This document shows positions 7,765 to 16,270 of a stretch of DNA of 55,003 bases, in pieces. Within the stretch, counting starts at the first letter, position 1, and every line of letters begins with the position of its first letter. The notes beneath the pieces were generated by a model, which had not been told where the DNA came from, did no database searches, and saw only the letters and a list, made by a program, of their open reading frames with translations. Source of the DNA: an uncultured SAR116 cluster alpha proteobacterium (GTDB taxonomy: Bacteria > Pseudomonadota > Alphaproteobacteria > Puniceispirillales > Puniceispirillaceae); assembly GCA_902516825.1 (NCBI GenBank), contig CABXZZ010000004.1, positions 1-55,003 on the forward strand, read 5' to 3'. The position numbers were made by a program, and so were the translations under genes.

Positions 7765-8427
7765 ATGCAACGTGTTTCCAATTTAGAAAAAGAAGATTAT
7801 TCGACTTCAGAGACAGAAATTTTCGACGCCGCAGAACAGTTCTTAGGTAGAACTTCAAACCTAATGAAAATATTAATTACACACACTCCTGAGATCGCAA
7901 GATGGTGGCTTGGCTTTTTGGTTTCTATCCGGCAGGATGGTCTTGGCTCCAATTCAGATGTAAAATTACGTGGTTTGGCTTGTGTAAAAACTTCAATGAC
8001 TAATGAATGTAATTATTGCACGTCTCATACGAGAATATACGCCAAAGGTATTGGTCTAAGTGATGAGCAGATAATCACACTATCAACAGATGAATATAAA
8101 TCATCCTCTTTATTTACAACTCGAGAAAAATTAGCCCTTGAATGGGCAGAGGCAGTCACTCTCAACCAATCACGTGATAATCAGGAATTAGCAAGTAGAA
8201 TGAAAGTCGAATTTTCTGATCGAGAAATAATTGAGATCACACTTGCTTCCGGTTTGTTTAATTTGGGAAATAGGTTGAATGATTCCTTTGTGTCAGAATT
8301 AGAGAGTGAAACTTATAACAGAAAACAGTGGGATGCGGTTGGGAAGCTATCTCTGGATGCTCTGGAAGATTTTGCCTCTAATTTTCCAGGCCAAAAATTT
8401 AGGAATAACAACAAAAATAGCAAATGA
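7765..8427 (+). CDS. carboxymuconolactone decarboxylase / AhpD-like protein
   Basis: The 220-aa all-helical protein carries the AhpD-type redox motif CNYCTSH (Cys about 82 and 85, His about 88). The usual helical hairpin follows, including EKLALEWAEAVT, where the Glu is conserved. The family includes peroxidase-like AhpD proteins and true gamma-carboxymuconolactone decarboxylases. A CxxC-x2-H arrangement favours a redox role. The start ATG 7765 has GAGG upstream. Its stop overlaps the start of the PQQ-type dehydrogenase gene (ATGA at 8424-8427), so the two are translationally coupled and probably act together in oxidative metabolism. Confidence 0.78.
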   Translation: MQRVSNLEKEDYSTSETEIFDAAEQFLGRTSNLMKILITHTPEIARWWLGFLVSIRQDGLGSNSDVKLRGLACVKTSMTNECNYCTSHTRIYAKGIGLSDEQIITLSTDEYKSSSLFTTREKLALEWAEAVTLNQSRDNQELASRMKVEFSDREIIEITLASGLFNLGNRLNDSFVSELESETYNRKQWDAVGKLSLDALEDFASNFPGQKFRNNNKNSK

Positions 8428-9575
8428 AAACGAAACTCAATCTTTTTTGTACAATCATTTTCACCTTTTTTTTAGAAGGCATTTTAGCAAATAACCTTAA
8501 CGCTATGCAGATTATTGGCACAAGCGGAAGCAAGATTTTTGGCGAGATAATGGCTACCTTTGACAAGCCGTGGGCGTTATCTCTTATCGACAATGATACT
8601 ATGCTTATCACTACCAAAGATGGTGTTTTGTGGCTCGTTAATACTTCTGGATTTAAAAAATCAGTCGGTAACGTTCCTAAGGTATCCGTTGGTGGTCAAG
8701 GCGGGCTTGGTGACGTTATCATTCACCCTGAATTTGACGAAAACCGTCTCATTTATATATCCTATGTTCACTCTGATAACCTTGGCCTTACAAAATTTGC
8801 TAAAATAATTCGAGCTAAACTACATATATCAGAATCCCCAACATTATCTGATATAATTGAAATCTGGCGACAAACACCAGCGACAACTGGTAATGGGCAT
8901 TTCTCTCATAAAATGGTATTCGGGCCGGCAGGCTCTAACTATGAACGAGATATTTTTATAACCTCTGGTGATAGACAAAAAATGAACCCCGCCCAAAACT
9001 GGAATACGAACCTTGGTAAAATCATCCGAATAACAGAAGACGGAGAAGTGCCCAAAGATAATCCCTTTATGAATAAAGGTTCGCTCGCTAAATCATTTTG
9101 GACACTAGGTCACAGAAACGCGCTTGGTATAGCTTTCAATAAAAGCGGTCAGCTTTGGTCTACTGAGATGGGGCCAAGGGATGGAGATGAGTTGAATTTA
9201 ATTCAAAAAGGAAAGAATTATGGCTGGCCAATCGTATCGGAGGGAAGCCACTATAGTGGAATAAAAATCCCTTCCCACGAAACATACCCCGAGTTTCAAG
9301 CTCCAGAATTATTCTGGGTCCCGACCATTGCCCCATCTGGTTTAGCTTTTTACGAGGGGGAAAAGTTTGTTGTATGGAACGGTAATGCTTTGATAGGGGG
9401 ATTAAGAAGCAGAGCTCTTATAAGAATTGCTTTTAATAATGATGCGCCCAAAGAAGTTGAGAGGTTTAGCTGGTCCAAGAGAGTGCGTGATCTAGAGGTA
9501 AGTAAAGATGGTATGATCTGGGTGATAGAAGATGGAGATAACGCACATTTGATTAAATTTTTTAAGTCTCAATAA
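8424..9575 (+). CDS. PQQ-dependent sugar dehydrogenase-like protein (soluble aldose dehydrogenase type)
   Basis: This 383-aa protein starts with a signal peptide (basic start, hydrophobic run to about residue 24) and is expected in the periplasm. A six-bladed beta-propeller of the YliI/soluble glucose dehydrogenase family follows. Marks include DKPWALSLIDND, the GNGHFSHKM segment with the likely catalytic His, DIFITSGDR, the GHRNALGIAF stretch, and EMGPRDGDELN with KNYGWP. The family oxidises aldoses with PQQ and Ca. No PQQ synthesis gene is in the window, so cofactor supply is unproven. It is coupled by a 4-nt overlap to the upstream AhpD-like gene. Confidence 0.82.
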   Translation: MKTKLNLFCTIIFTFFLEGILANNLNAMQIIGTSGSKIFGEIMATFDKPWALSLIDNDTMLITTKDGVLWLVNTSGFKKSVGNVPKVSVGGQGGLGDVIIHPEFDENRLIYISYVHSDNLGLTKFAKIIRAKLHISESPTLSDIIEIWRQTPATTGNGHFSHKMVFGPAGSNYERDIFITSGDRQKMNPAQNWNTNLGKIIRITEDGEVPKDNPFMNKGSLAKSFWTLGHRNALGIAFNKSGQLWSTEMGPRDGDELNLIQKGKNYGWPIVSEGSHYSGIKIPSHETYPEFQAPELFWVPTIAPSGLAFYEGEKFVVWNGNALIGGLRSRALIRIAFNNDAPKEVERFSWSKRVRDLEVSKDGMIWVIEDGDNAHLIKFFKSQ

Positions 9576-9586
9576 AGCCCCAGCAT

Positions 9587-10014
9587 CTATTCATTCAAGC
9601 TAGACAGATATTTATTGAAGTCTAATATTAGGTTTTGCCTTTTATGAATTTCATTTGCTTCTAGAGCCTTTGCAACTCCATTCCCCCAAACTGGATTTGG
9701 CCAGCTTGCATCACCCTCATGCCTCGCGATAATATGCAAGTGAAATTGAGTTACAATATTACCTAGAGAGGCAATATTAATCTTGTCTGTATAAAGCTTT
9801 TGACTTAAAAACTGGCTAAGGTTTCTTATTATGTATAGAAGCTTAACTTCGTGCTCGTGTTGCAAATCATGCCAATCTTTAAGGTGCGGAAAAGCTGGTA
9901 CTAAAATAAACTATATGTAACGAGAACATTAATTGTTCTAATCTGAATTTCGTGAAAAACATCAGTCAAAAAGCTGTCTTTATCCAGGTTGCGATCTAAC
10001 TCAAAAATCGACAA
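9587..10014 (-). pseudogene. HIT-family nucleotide hydrolase, frameshifted
   Basis: The C-terminal two thirds reads open from 9865 to 9587. It contains the histidine triad QFHLHIIARHEGD followed by PNPVWG, typical of bacterial HIT (Ap4A hydrolase-like) proteins. The expected N-terminal part is present upstream on the same strand but split. From a TTG at 10014 the frame reads LSIFELDRNLDKDSF and on to a TAG near 9915. The segment VPAFPHLKDWHD is in the other frame and joins the open part. A single frameshift near 9915 would repair the protein to about 142 residues. A truncated product starting at TTG 9865 would lack the N-terminal strand region. Confidence 0.72.
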
Positions 10015-10144
10015 AAGTGCCTCTCTTTAAAAAATTTCCAGAGTAGGTTTTTACTAATATAGAGATTGCCAATTTTGGTCCATTATAATCAAATGAAAAT
10101 ATGAATATACAAGATGTAGTGAAATTTCATTTTCAGAGGTAAAA

Positions 10145-10381
10145 ATGTTCGTAAAATTGACAAAAAATTTAATTCTAGAATGGTTCGGCGTTTTTACAGC
10201 GATACTCTATTCAATGTTAATAGCTTTAAATATAGGTGCCGAATTTCTTGGCTTTTTACTCTTACTAATTTCAGCAATGTCAATTGCCGTTTGGGCATAT
10301 AGGAATGGTTTTAGAGGAATTTTATTACTGCAAGTTTTTTACGGCTCGGCTGGGCTAATTGGGATGGTACGTTGGTTTTAG
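10145..10381 (+). CDS. small integral membrane protein, 78 aa
   Basis: Nearly all of this protein is hydrophobic. There are segments at about residues 12-30, 33-52 and 58-75, separated by short polar turns (AYRNGFRG). A nicotinamide-riboside-transporter-like flavour is possible, but the protein is far too short for PnuC, and I do not assign it. The start ATG 10145 has CAGAGG 5 nt upstream. It lies 100 nt before another small membrane gene in the same direction. Confidence 0.55.
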   Translation: MFVKLTKNLILEWFGVFTAILYSMLIALNIGAEFLGFLLLLISAMSIAVWAYRNGFRGILLLQVFYGSAGLIGMVRWF

Positions 10382-10481
10382 TAAAAATCAAAATAGCCCC
10401 ATGAGGCAGTTTAAAAAAAGCGCCACTAGTTTTATTGTGGTATGACCATGTTAAATAGATTTTTTATAGAATGAGAATGTA

Positions 10482-10721
10482 ATGTCCGTTAAATCATTTT
10501 TCTTCGACAGAGCGTTATTACTCGTTATTATTGTATCCGCAGGTTTGACCCTATGGTGGCTAACAGCTGATATTATTGTTGCGCTTGTATGTCTTGTAAC
10601 ATTGATAGTTATCTCCATAATCGCAAGATTATATCAACCGTGGGATGAAAAAAAAGTAATAGAAAAATTAAATACTCAAACTCAGAAAAAATCAGGTGAG
10701 AATTTTCCAAAGGGCCGCTGA
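10482..10721 (+). CDS. small two-segment membrane protein, 79 aa
   Basis: The N-terminal half contains two hydrophobic segments (about residues 11-28 and 29-50). It is followed by a charged cytoplasmic-type tail starting near YQPWDEKK and rich in Lys and Gln. No family is recognised. The stop overlaps the next start by one base (TGATG at 10719-10723), so it is co-translated with the secreted protein downstream, and the pair may work together at the membrane. Confidence 0.55.
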   Translation: MSVKSFFFDRALLLVIIVSAGLTLWWLTADIIVALVCLVTLIVISIIARLYQPWDEKKVIEKLNTQTQKKSGENFPKGR

Positions 10722-11224
10722 TGTATCATTTTCTTACAATCTTAAATCTTAGTTTTGTGGCAGTAACAATATTATTTTTGCAAGCTATTAACCAAGCTGA
10801 AGCAGATAGTAAAACTAATTTTGTTTGGAATGGTGTTTGGTTTACTTGCGAATTTTCTAACCGCACTAAAGCACCTGATGATGGGTGTTATATGTTTGAT
10901 AATGAGGGGTTTAGAGTAAGCGACGGGATATTCACCTATCTGGAAGTAATAAATTCAACAGAAAAAAATTGTCGGGGAAACAAAATAGGGCATTGCTTCA
11001 AAAGTGATACGAAAGCTATAAAAGTGAAGGAATCCCGAATTGGTAAGATAGATATCCGACCAGAACATCTCTTTGTTCGTTACCTTGGATGCAAACAGCG
11101 CTTTTCATTTCAAGAAACAACAGATTTTTTTGCTGTTATTCCAGATGAAAAAAAATGCTTCTGGGCATCAAAGCGGCATTTTTATGTAGCACGATATAAC
11201 GGTGATTTATCTGTAAAAAAATAA
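10721..11224 (+). CDS. secreted or periplasmic hypothetical protein, 167 aa
   Basis: An N-terminal hydrophobic segment with an AEA-D type cleavage region (about residues 1-29) suggests export. The mature part has six cysteines (CEF, DDGCYM, KNCRG, GHCF, LGCKQ, KKCFW), an even number that fits disulfide bonds in the periplasm. It is otherwise beta-rich and aromatic, and I recognise no family. Start is the ATG overlapping the upstream stop by one base. Confidence 0.55.
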   Translation: MYHFLTILNLSFVAVTILFLQAINQAEADSKTNFVWNGVWFTCEFSNRTKAPDDGCYMFDNEGFRVSDGIFTYLEVINSTEKNCRGNKIGHCFKSDTKAIKVKESRIGKIDIRPEHLFVRYLGCKQRFSFQETTDFFAVIPDEKKCFWASKRHFYVARYNGDLSVKK

Positions 11225-11234
11225 GTAATTGGTA

Positions 11235-11253
11235 AAACTGATATTTACAGTTT
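11235..11253. terminator. possible bidirectional terminator hairpin
   Basis: AAACTG (11235-11240) and CAGTTT (11248-11253) form a 6-bp stem with a 7-nt loop in the 31-nt gap between two converging genes. T-rich sequence flanks it on both strands, but no long T-run is present. The assignment is weak. Confidence 0.3.
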
Positions 11254-11255
11254 AG

Positions 11256-12239
11256 TTAATAATCCACCAAATCATGTGTATTTGGATGAAACAACTCACT
11301 TGGCTCTATTTCTTTAATAGCAATGCCATCCATTACAGCATACCGTATCAAAGCCGATATTTCAGTATGATTTACAGACAAGCCATATGGCCATGGATTT
11401 CCACCCATCAAACTAGCAAACTCTGTGTGAAGTTCATTGAGCCATGGTAGCGACACACGCAGAACATTTCCAAGCAACATCTCATCTAAACTAAATTTTT
11501 TCGCTTTAGCGAAGAGCTCAAATAAATGCTCTGGTAAATCGGGGCATTCTTCTAATAGCTTTTTCTTTACTGCCAAACAATGCATTATCGGGAAGAAACC
11601 CGTTCTATTGCAATAAGCCCGCTCTGCTCCTGGCACATCGTCGAATAATCGTTTTACAGGCGCATCTGAATCAAACAGACTATTTGGCTCTCTAGGAGAG
11701 AATATTGCATCTATTTCGCCCTGTCTAATAAGTTGGTCAAGATATTCGCTCTCGTTGATTGAATGCACATCCATGTGCTCAGGCAGTTTTAATTTCATGC
11801 GCTCGCCTGGGCCAGGAGCGTTTAAAGCTCCAACTTTCCAAGATACACAATCGCTTTTTACACCGTATTCATCAGCCATTAACCCTCGTAGCCAAATACC
11901 TGCTGTCTGTTGGAACTCTGGAACACCAACTCGCAATCCCTCCAGGTCTGAGAGAGATCTTATATTTTTGTCAGAGCGAACAAATATACTAGAATGCCTG
12001 AAAGCTCTTGATGGAAAAACAGGAATTCCAATATACTGAGAATCTCCCCTCGCAGTTTTGGTAATATGACTGCCCATTGATAATTCCGTAATATCATATC
12101 GGGCTTCCTGCAAGGCTATGCGAAATAGCTCTTCAGGCTCACCAAAGTGAAACTCAAACTCATATTTATTTGATTTTATATCCCCATTGGATATGGGACG
12201 GCTTCTATCTGTCGCTACGCAAGCAATTGATAATTTCAT
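11256..12239 (-). CDS. 4,5-dihydroxyphthalate decarboxylase-like protein (periplasmic-binding-protein fold)
   Basis: The 327-aa protein has the two-lobe substrate-binding fold of the Pht5/NMT1-like group. Marks include YDITELSMGSH near residue 48, an RHSSIFVRSD strand, LEGLRVGVPEFQQTAGIWLRG near 105-125, and GEIDAIFSPREP near 175. No signal peptide is present, matching the cytoplasmic decarboxylase subgroup rather than ABC transport binding proteins. The likely role is decarboxylation of an aromatic or related acid, but the substrate is unknown. It is the last gene of the leftward operon with an MFS transporter and molybdenum-hydroxylase subunits, which suggests a catabolic unit. Confidence 0.7.
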   Translation of the reverse strand: MKLSIACVATDRSRPISNGDIKSNKYEFEFHFGEPEELFRIALQEARYDITELSMGSHITKTARGDSQYIGIPVFPSRAFRHSSIFVRSDKNIRSLSDLEGLRVGVPEFQQTAGIWLRGLMADEYGVKSDCVSWKVGALNAPGPGERMKLKLPEHMDVHSINESEYLDQLIRQGEIDAIFSPREPNSLFDSDAPVKRLFDDVPGAERAYCNRTGFFPIMHCLAVKKKLLEECPDLPEHLFELFAKAKKFSLDEMLLGNVLRVSLPWLNELHTEFASLMGGNPWPYGLSVNHTEISALIRYAVMDGIAIKEIEPSELFHPNTHDLVDY

Positions 12240-12254
12240 AAAATTCCTTCTTGT

Positions 12255-13457
12255 TTAAGTGAATAATTTACCTCTTGGGCTGTACCATAAAAACCAGGCT
12301 GTAAGTGTTGAGCTTAACACAATACCGGCAATGATAAAGAAGCTAAACTTGAGACCGACTAGTACTAGAAGATATCCTAATAATGGATAGGCAATCAACC
12401 AACATGCGTGAGAAAGGCTAAATTGCGCGCCGAAAATTGCTGTCCTATCTTTCTCATTTGTTTCCTCTCTCAATAATTGACCGATAGGCACCAAAATAAA
12501 AGTAGCTGCAAATCCAAAGCATGCCCATGATAACAATAGCTCTGAATATGATTGGATGAATGCCGAGCCAAAACTTATAATGAATGTAAGAAATGCGCCT
12601 ATTAACATGATGGCTTTATAATCCACTTTATCACTTAAGAAAAAGACGAATATGGCTGAAAAAACAGCGCCAATCCCGTAAAGTAGCATGGCGATGGCAA
12701 GCTCGCTTTCTGACAAATTGAGAAACCCTTGAATTATCGTTACACCATTCACAAAAATCATCGCACCAGAAGTCGCGATGATAATATTAAAACATAAGAC
12801 TGCTATTAAATTTCTGTTATTTATAAATAGAACAATGCCATTTATTGATCGCTTCCATAAAGAAATGGCTTCTTTTTCTTGCGTGCGCACTTCTGGAAAA
12901 TAAGTTACTAAAATTAGCAATGCTGAGATTAGAAAACAGATTGCATTCACAACAAAAAACGACGTGTAATCAATAAATGCAAGTATGAGGATGGCAATTG
13001 AAGGGCTAAGTATATTCTCCAGATCATACGCTATTCTGGATAAAGAGGCTCCTTTAATAAATAAGATATCATCTTTTAAGATATCTGAAATCACCGATTG
13101 ATAGATAGGTGTAAACCCTGCAGAAAATGCTTGAAGGAAAAATATTATAATATAAATTTGCCAAATTGCACTCACGTAAAATAAAGAAATTACGAAGAAC
13201 GCACGCCCAATACTCAAGAGAATAAGGTACTGTTTTTTTGTTCTATTTACCGTTAACCCAGTAATTACCGGCGAGATAAAAACATAGGCTATCATTTTTA
13301 TTGATAGTGCGGTGCCAAGCACAATACCCGCGTCGCTACCAGCAATTTCATAAGCAAGCAAGGCCAGCGCTATGGTAGTAAGCCCAGTGCCAATTAATGC
13401 AATAATCTGGGCAACAAACAAAGTTCTAAACGCTGGAATATTTAAAAGCTCAATCAT
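12255..13457 (-). CDS. MFS transporter
   Basis: This 400-residue protein has about twelve hydrophobic segments and starts with PAFRTLFVAQIIALIGTGLTTIAL, typical of the MFS_3/enterobactin-exporter-like group. A basic loop (NRTKKQYLI) lies after segment 2 and a long central loop (YFPEVRTQEKEAISLWKRS) divides the two halves. The substrate cannot be read from the sequence. It sits 15 nt from both neighbours in the operon with coxM-like and decarboxylase-like genes, so it may move their substrate or product. Confidence 0.8.
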   Translation of the reverse strand: MIELLNIPAFRTLFVAQIIALIGTGLTTIALALLAYEIAGSDAGIVLGTALSIKMIAYVFISPVITGLTVNRTKKQYLILLSIGRAFFVISLFYVSAIWQIYIIIFFLQAFSAGFTPIYQSVISDILKDDILFIKGASLSRIAYDLENILSPSIAILILAFIDYTSFFVVNAICFLISALLILVTYFPEVRTQEKEAISLWKRSINGIVLFINNRNLIAVLCFNIIIATSGAMIFVNGVTIIQGFLNLSESELAIAMLLYGIGAVFSAIFVFFLSDKVDYKAIMLIGAFLTFIISFGSAFIQSYSELLLSWACFGFAATFILVPIGQLLREETNEKDRTAIFGAQFSLSHACWLIAYPLLGYLLVLVGLKFSFFIIAGIVLSSTLTAWFLWYSPRGKLFT

Positions 13458-13472
13458 ATTCGAGGATGTGTT

Positions 13473-14273
13473 TTAGCGACTGGCTGATTTTTTTACAGCC
13501 CGCTTTGCCATCTCCACTATTAAATGTGCCCGATAATCAGCTTCAGCATGGATATCACTCATTAACCCGTCTGCTGAGATCGTAATATCAGATAGCGCAT
13601 CTGACGAAAATTCGTCCATCAACGCTGTTTCAATTTCAGAGCATCTAAAGACCCCTTCTTCGCCAGCTCCAGTTACAGCGACCCTAACTTCAGAATTAAA
13701 CTTAGCAACAAAAACGCCTACCATTGCATAACGAGAAGCAGGATTTGGAAATTTTTCATATGCTGCTACATCAGGTTTGGGAAGACTAATTGCCGTTATA
13801 ATTTCATCCTCTTCCAACGCTGTTTCAAACAAATCAACAAAGAATTTTTCTGCTTTAATGTTACCCTTAGTAGTGTGAATTATTCCACCCAAAGCAAGTA
13901 TTGCTGCTGGATAACAGGCGGAAGGGTCATTATTAGCAAGTGACCCGCCAATAGTTCCGCGATTGCGAACCTGCCTATCACCAATGTGAGAGGCTAGTTC
14001 AGCGACAGCAGGGTTTTCTACCTTTACAACATCTGATTCTGACACTTCAGAATGCGTTAACATTGCACCAATTTTCAGAAATTCACCTTCTAATTTAATT
14101 CCATTAAGCCTGCATTTTTCAAGCCCTATTAATTTTTCAACACGTGTTAAACGCTGTTTTAAGGTTGGTATTAAAGTCATACCACCTGAAATCACCTTAT
14201 GCTCACCTGATTCAGATAACAGACTTGCGGCATCCTCAATTGAAAGCGGCTTAAGGTAGTTGAATGAATACAT
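13473..14273 (-). CDS. molybdenum hydroxylase FAD-binding (medium) subunit, CoxM-like
   Basis: The protein (about 266 aa) has the FAD-binding PCMH/CO-dehydrogenase-medium-chain fold. The flavin motifs SGGMTLIPTLKQRL (near residue 30) and GTIGGSLANNDPSACYP (near 105) are both present. It passes electrons from the Mo subunit's substrate oxidation through FAD. I start it at ATG 14273 (MYSFNYLKPLS), where CAGGAAA lies 7 nt upstream; the longer frame to 14306 has no such support. It follows the 2Fe-2S subunit gene after 59 nt. The catalytic CoxL-type subunit is not adjacent, so the substrate cannot be inferred. Confidence 0.85.
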   Translation of the reverse strand: MYSFNYLKPLSIEDAASLLSESGEHKVISGGMTLIPTLKQRLTRVEKLIGLEKCRLNGIKLEGEFLKIGAMLTHSEVSESDVVKVENPAVAELASHIGDRQVRNRGTIGGSLANNDPSACYPAAILALGGIIHTTKGNIKAEKFFVDLFETALEEDEIITAISLPKPDVAAYEKFPNPASRYAMVGVFVAKFNSEVRVAVTGAGEEGVFRCSEIETALMDEFSSDALSDITISADGLMSDIHAEADYRAHLIVEMAKRAVKKSASR

Positions 14274-14332
14274 ATTTATTTCCTGAAATATAACATTGAG
14301 TGACATAGTTCGAATTTAAGATGAAAACAACT

Positions 14333-14800
14333 CTAACCATATTCAAACTTTGCTGCTTCCTGGATAGATTTAACAATATTTTGGTATCCGGTGCATCTGC
14401 ATAAATTACCTTCAAGCCCTTGTCTGATTTCGGACTCCGATATATTAGGCTTTCCATCTATCAATTCGATTGCACTCATAATCATGCCTGGAGTGCAGAA
14501 GCCACACTGTAGTCCATGATTTTCATGAAATGACTGTTGCATTGGATGCAAAACGTCTCCATCAGCTAAGCCTTCTATTGTTGTAACATTACCTCCGTCA
14601 GCTTGGACAGCCAACATAGTACAAGATTTTACTGACTTTCCGTCAATATGAATCACACATGTGCCACACTGGCTAGTATCGCACCCAACATGGGTTCCTG
14701 TTAATTTAAGTCTTTCTCTTATAAAATCAGCAAACAACATATAGTCAGGAATATCTTCTTTATGCCGTGTTCCGTTTACAATTAGCGTTATCTGTGTCAC
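14333..14800 (-). CDS. molybdenum hydroxylase 2Fe-2S (small) subunit, CoxS-like
   Basis: This 155-aa protein carries both iron-sulfur sites of the family: the ferredoxin-type site CDTSQCGTC with a later Cys (KSC), and the C-terminal helical site CGFCTPG...CRCTGY. I start it at GTG 14800 ([10 protein letters not shown]), which has GGGAGA 7 nt upstream and gives the usual 150-160 residue length. The open frame to 14929 would add 43 atypical residues. It is the first gene of the leftward operon, with about 165 nt of upstream DNA shared with the divergent O-antigen-ligase-like gene. Confidence 0.88.
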   Translation of the reverse strand: MTQITLIVNGTRHKEDIPDYMLFADFIRERLKLTGTHVGCDTSQCGTCVIHIDGKSVKSCTMLAVQADGGNVTTIEGLADGDVLHPMQQSFHENHGLQCGFCTPGMIMSAIELIDGKPNISESEIRQGLEGNLCRCTGYQNIVKSIQEAAKFEYG

Positions 14801-14967
14801 ATCGATTTCTCCCAAAATCATTTTTAACTTGCAAATTAAACCCGACCTTATGGTAGATAATTTAAACCAAACAAGAAAGCGTAATATTTTTCCTTGTGAA
14901 AAATACTGCAAGTATTTATGCTTATCCATTTTATTTCTTTAAAAGATTGCACTAGGAACACTCCACT

Positions 14968-16266
14968 TTGTTCAGCCATTTTTCTAATTTAGGTGAGTCG
15001 TTTTTTTTGTGGCAAGCTTCACAAAAAATATGGCGTAATACCGTTAAAGCATTATATGAACTGCCTGTATCTGAACGATTTTGGCGGGTTTTTTGGCTGC
15101 TCGGTCCTTTTATCTTACTGATAGAAAGAAGCCCGGCTGATGCTTGGGTTTCCATTATTTGCCTAGGGTTTATCGTCCGCTCAATCTTGTTGAAAGAAGT
15201 GAGATTCCTTCGGATATTCTGGGTAAAAGCAGCTTTTGTTTTCTGGGCAGTATGTCTAATCTCAGCGGTTTTTTCAAAAGTTCCGTTTTATGCGGTTACG
15301 GAGGCATTTATTTGGTTCCGTTTTCCTTTATTTGCGATGGCATGCGTATTTTGGCTAGGTACAGATAAGAGGCTAATTTACTCAATGCTATCAACCACCG
15401 CACTGGCAATGTTTGTTATGTGTGGCATTCTCGCTGCTGAGTTATATTTTGTTGGACAAGTCCGCGGAAGGTTAAGTTGGCCCTTTGGTGACCTTACCTC
15501 TGGTAACTATCTTGCGAAGGTTGGCCTCCCCTCTTTTCTTGTAATGGTTGCACTCGCTGTGTCAGCGCGGCCCAATATTGCAGGAATTGCTGCTCTACTA
15601 TCTCTTATTACGCTTATTTTTAGTGTGTTAACTGGAGAAAGAATTAATTTTTTATTACGTGCCTGTGCAGGTATGCTTGCTGGCCTAATGTGGAGGCCAA
15701 AATGGGATCGATATTTTCTTTTAGTCATTATCGAAATTATGGCAGTATTTCTTTTGTTTCAGGCTCGCCCTGAAATGGGTGAAAGATTTGTTAAAAGCTT
15801 CATAAATCAGCTCCCTACCCAAAGCGAAAGTCGTTATTATCGCACGATGATGCCAGGTATCGTGGCATTTCAACAGGCCCCTATTCTGGGGGTTGGCACA
15901 GCAGCATTCAGAGAATTATGTCCGGATATAATTTCAGATAGACAAGATTTGTGGTGCCATACGCATCCGCATAATTTTTACATCCAAATGGCAGGGGAAA
16001 CAGGCATAATTGGTTTGATAACTGGCACAATATTTTTTATCTCAATCATTGCTGTCTGCTATTCAGCCAAAAGACGCAATCCAGACAATATATTTGTTGC
16101 AGTGGCTTTTATTGTTCCATTTAGCCTGTTTTGGCCCATTGCCACATCTAGTGACCTGTTCGGACAGTGGAATAATTGTTTTATGTGGAGCGCAATTGCT
16201 TTATCTTTATGCTCAACAAACATATTGCAAGAGAATGAAAAAACTCTTGACGGTAATATCGGTTGA
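14968..16266 (+). CDS. O-antigen ligase-like membrane protein (Wzy/WaaL family)
   Basis: The protein of up to 432 residues has ten or more hydrophobic segments and a large periplasmic loop late in the chain containing HTHPHNFYIQMAGETGIIG. This is the signature region of O-antigen ligases and polymerases. It probably joins or polymerises surface polysaccharide on the periplasmic side of the inner membrane. The start is uncertain: the frame opens at TTG 14968 without a strong ribosome-binding site. It lies 4 nt before the WecA/MraY-family gene, so both form one polysaccharide unit. Confidence 0.75.
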   Translation: MFSHFSNLGESFFLWQASQKIWRNTVKALYELPVSERFWRVFWLLGPFILLIERSPADAWVSIICLGFIVRSILLKEVRFLRIFWVKAAFVFWAVCLISAVFSKVPFYAVTEAFIWFRFPLFAMACVFWLGTDKRLIYSMLSTTALAMFVMCGILAAELYFVGQVRGRLSWPFGDLTSGNYLAKVGLPSFLVMVALAVSARPNIAGIAALLSLITLIFSVLTGERINFLLRACAGMLAGLMWRPKWDRYFLLVIIEIMAVFLLFQARPEMGERFVKSFINQLPTQSESRYYRTMMPGIVAFQQAPILGVGTAAFRELCPDIISDRQDLWCHTHPHNFYIQMAGETGIIGLITGTIFFISIIAVCYSAKRRNPDNIFVAVAFIVPFSLFWPIATSSDLFGQWNNCFMWSAIALSLCSTNILQENEKTLDGNIG

Positions 16267-16270
16267 TTGA

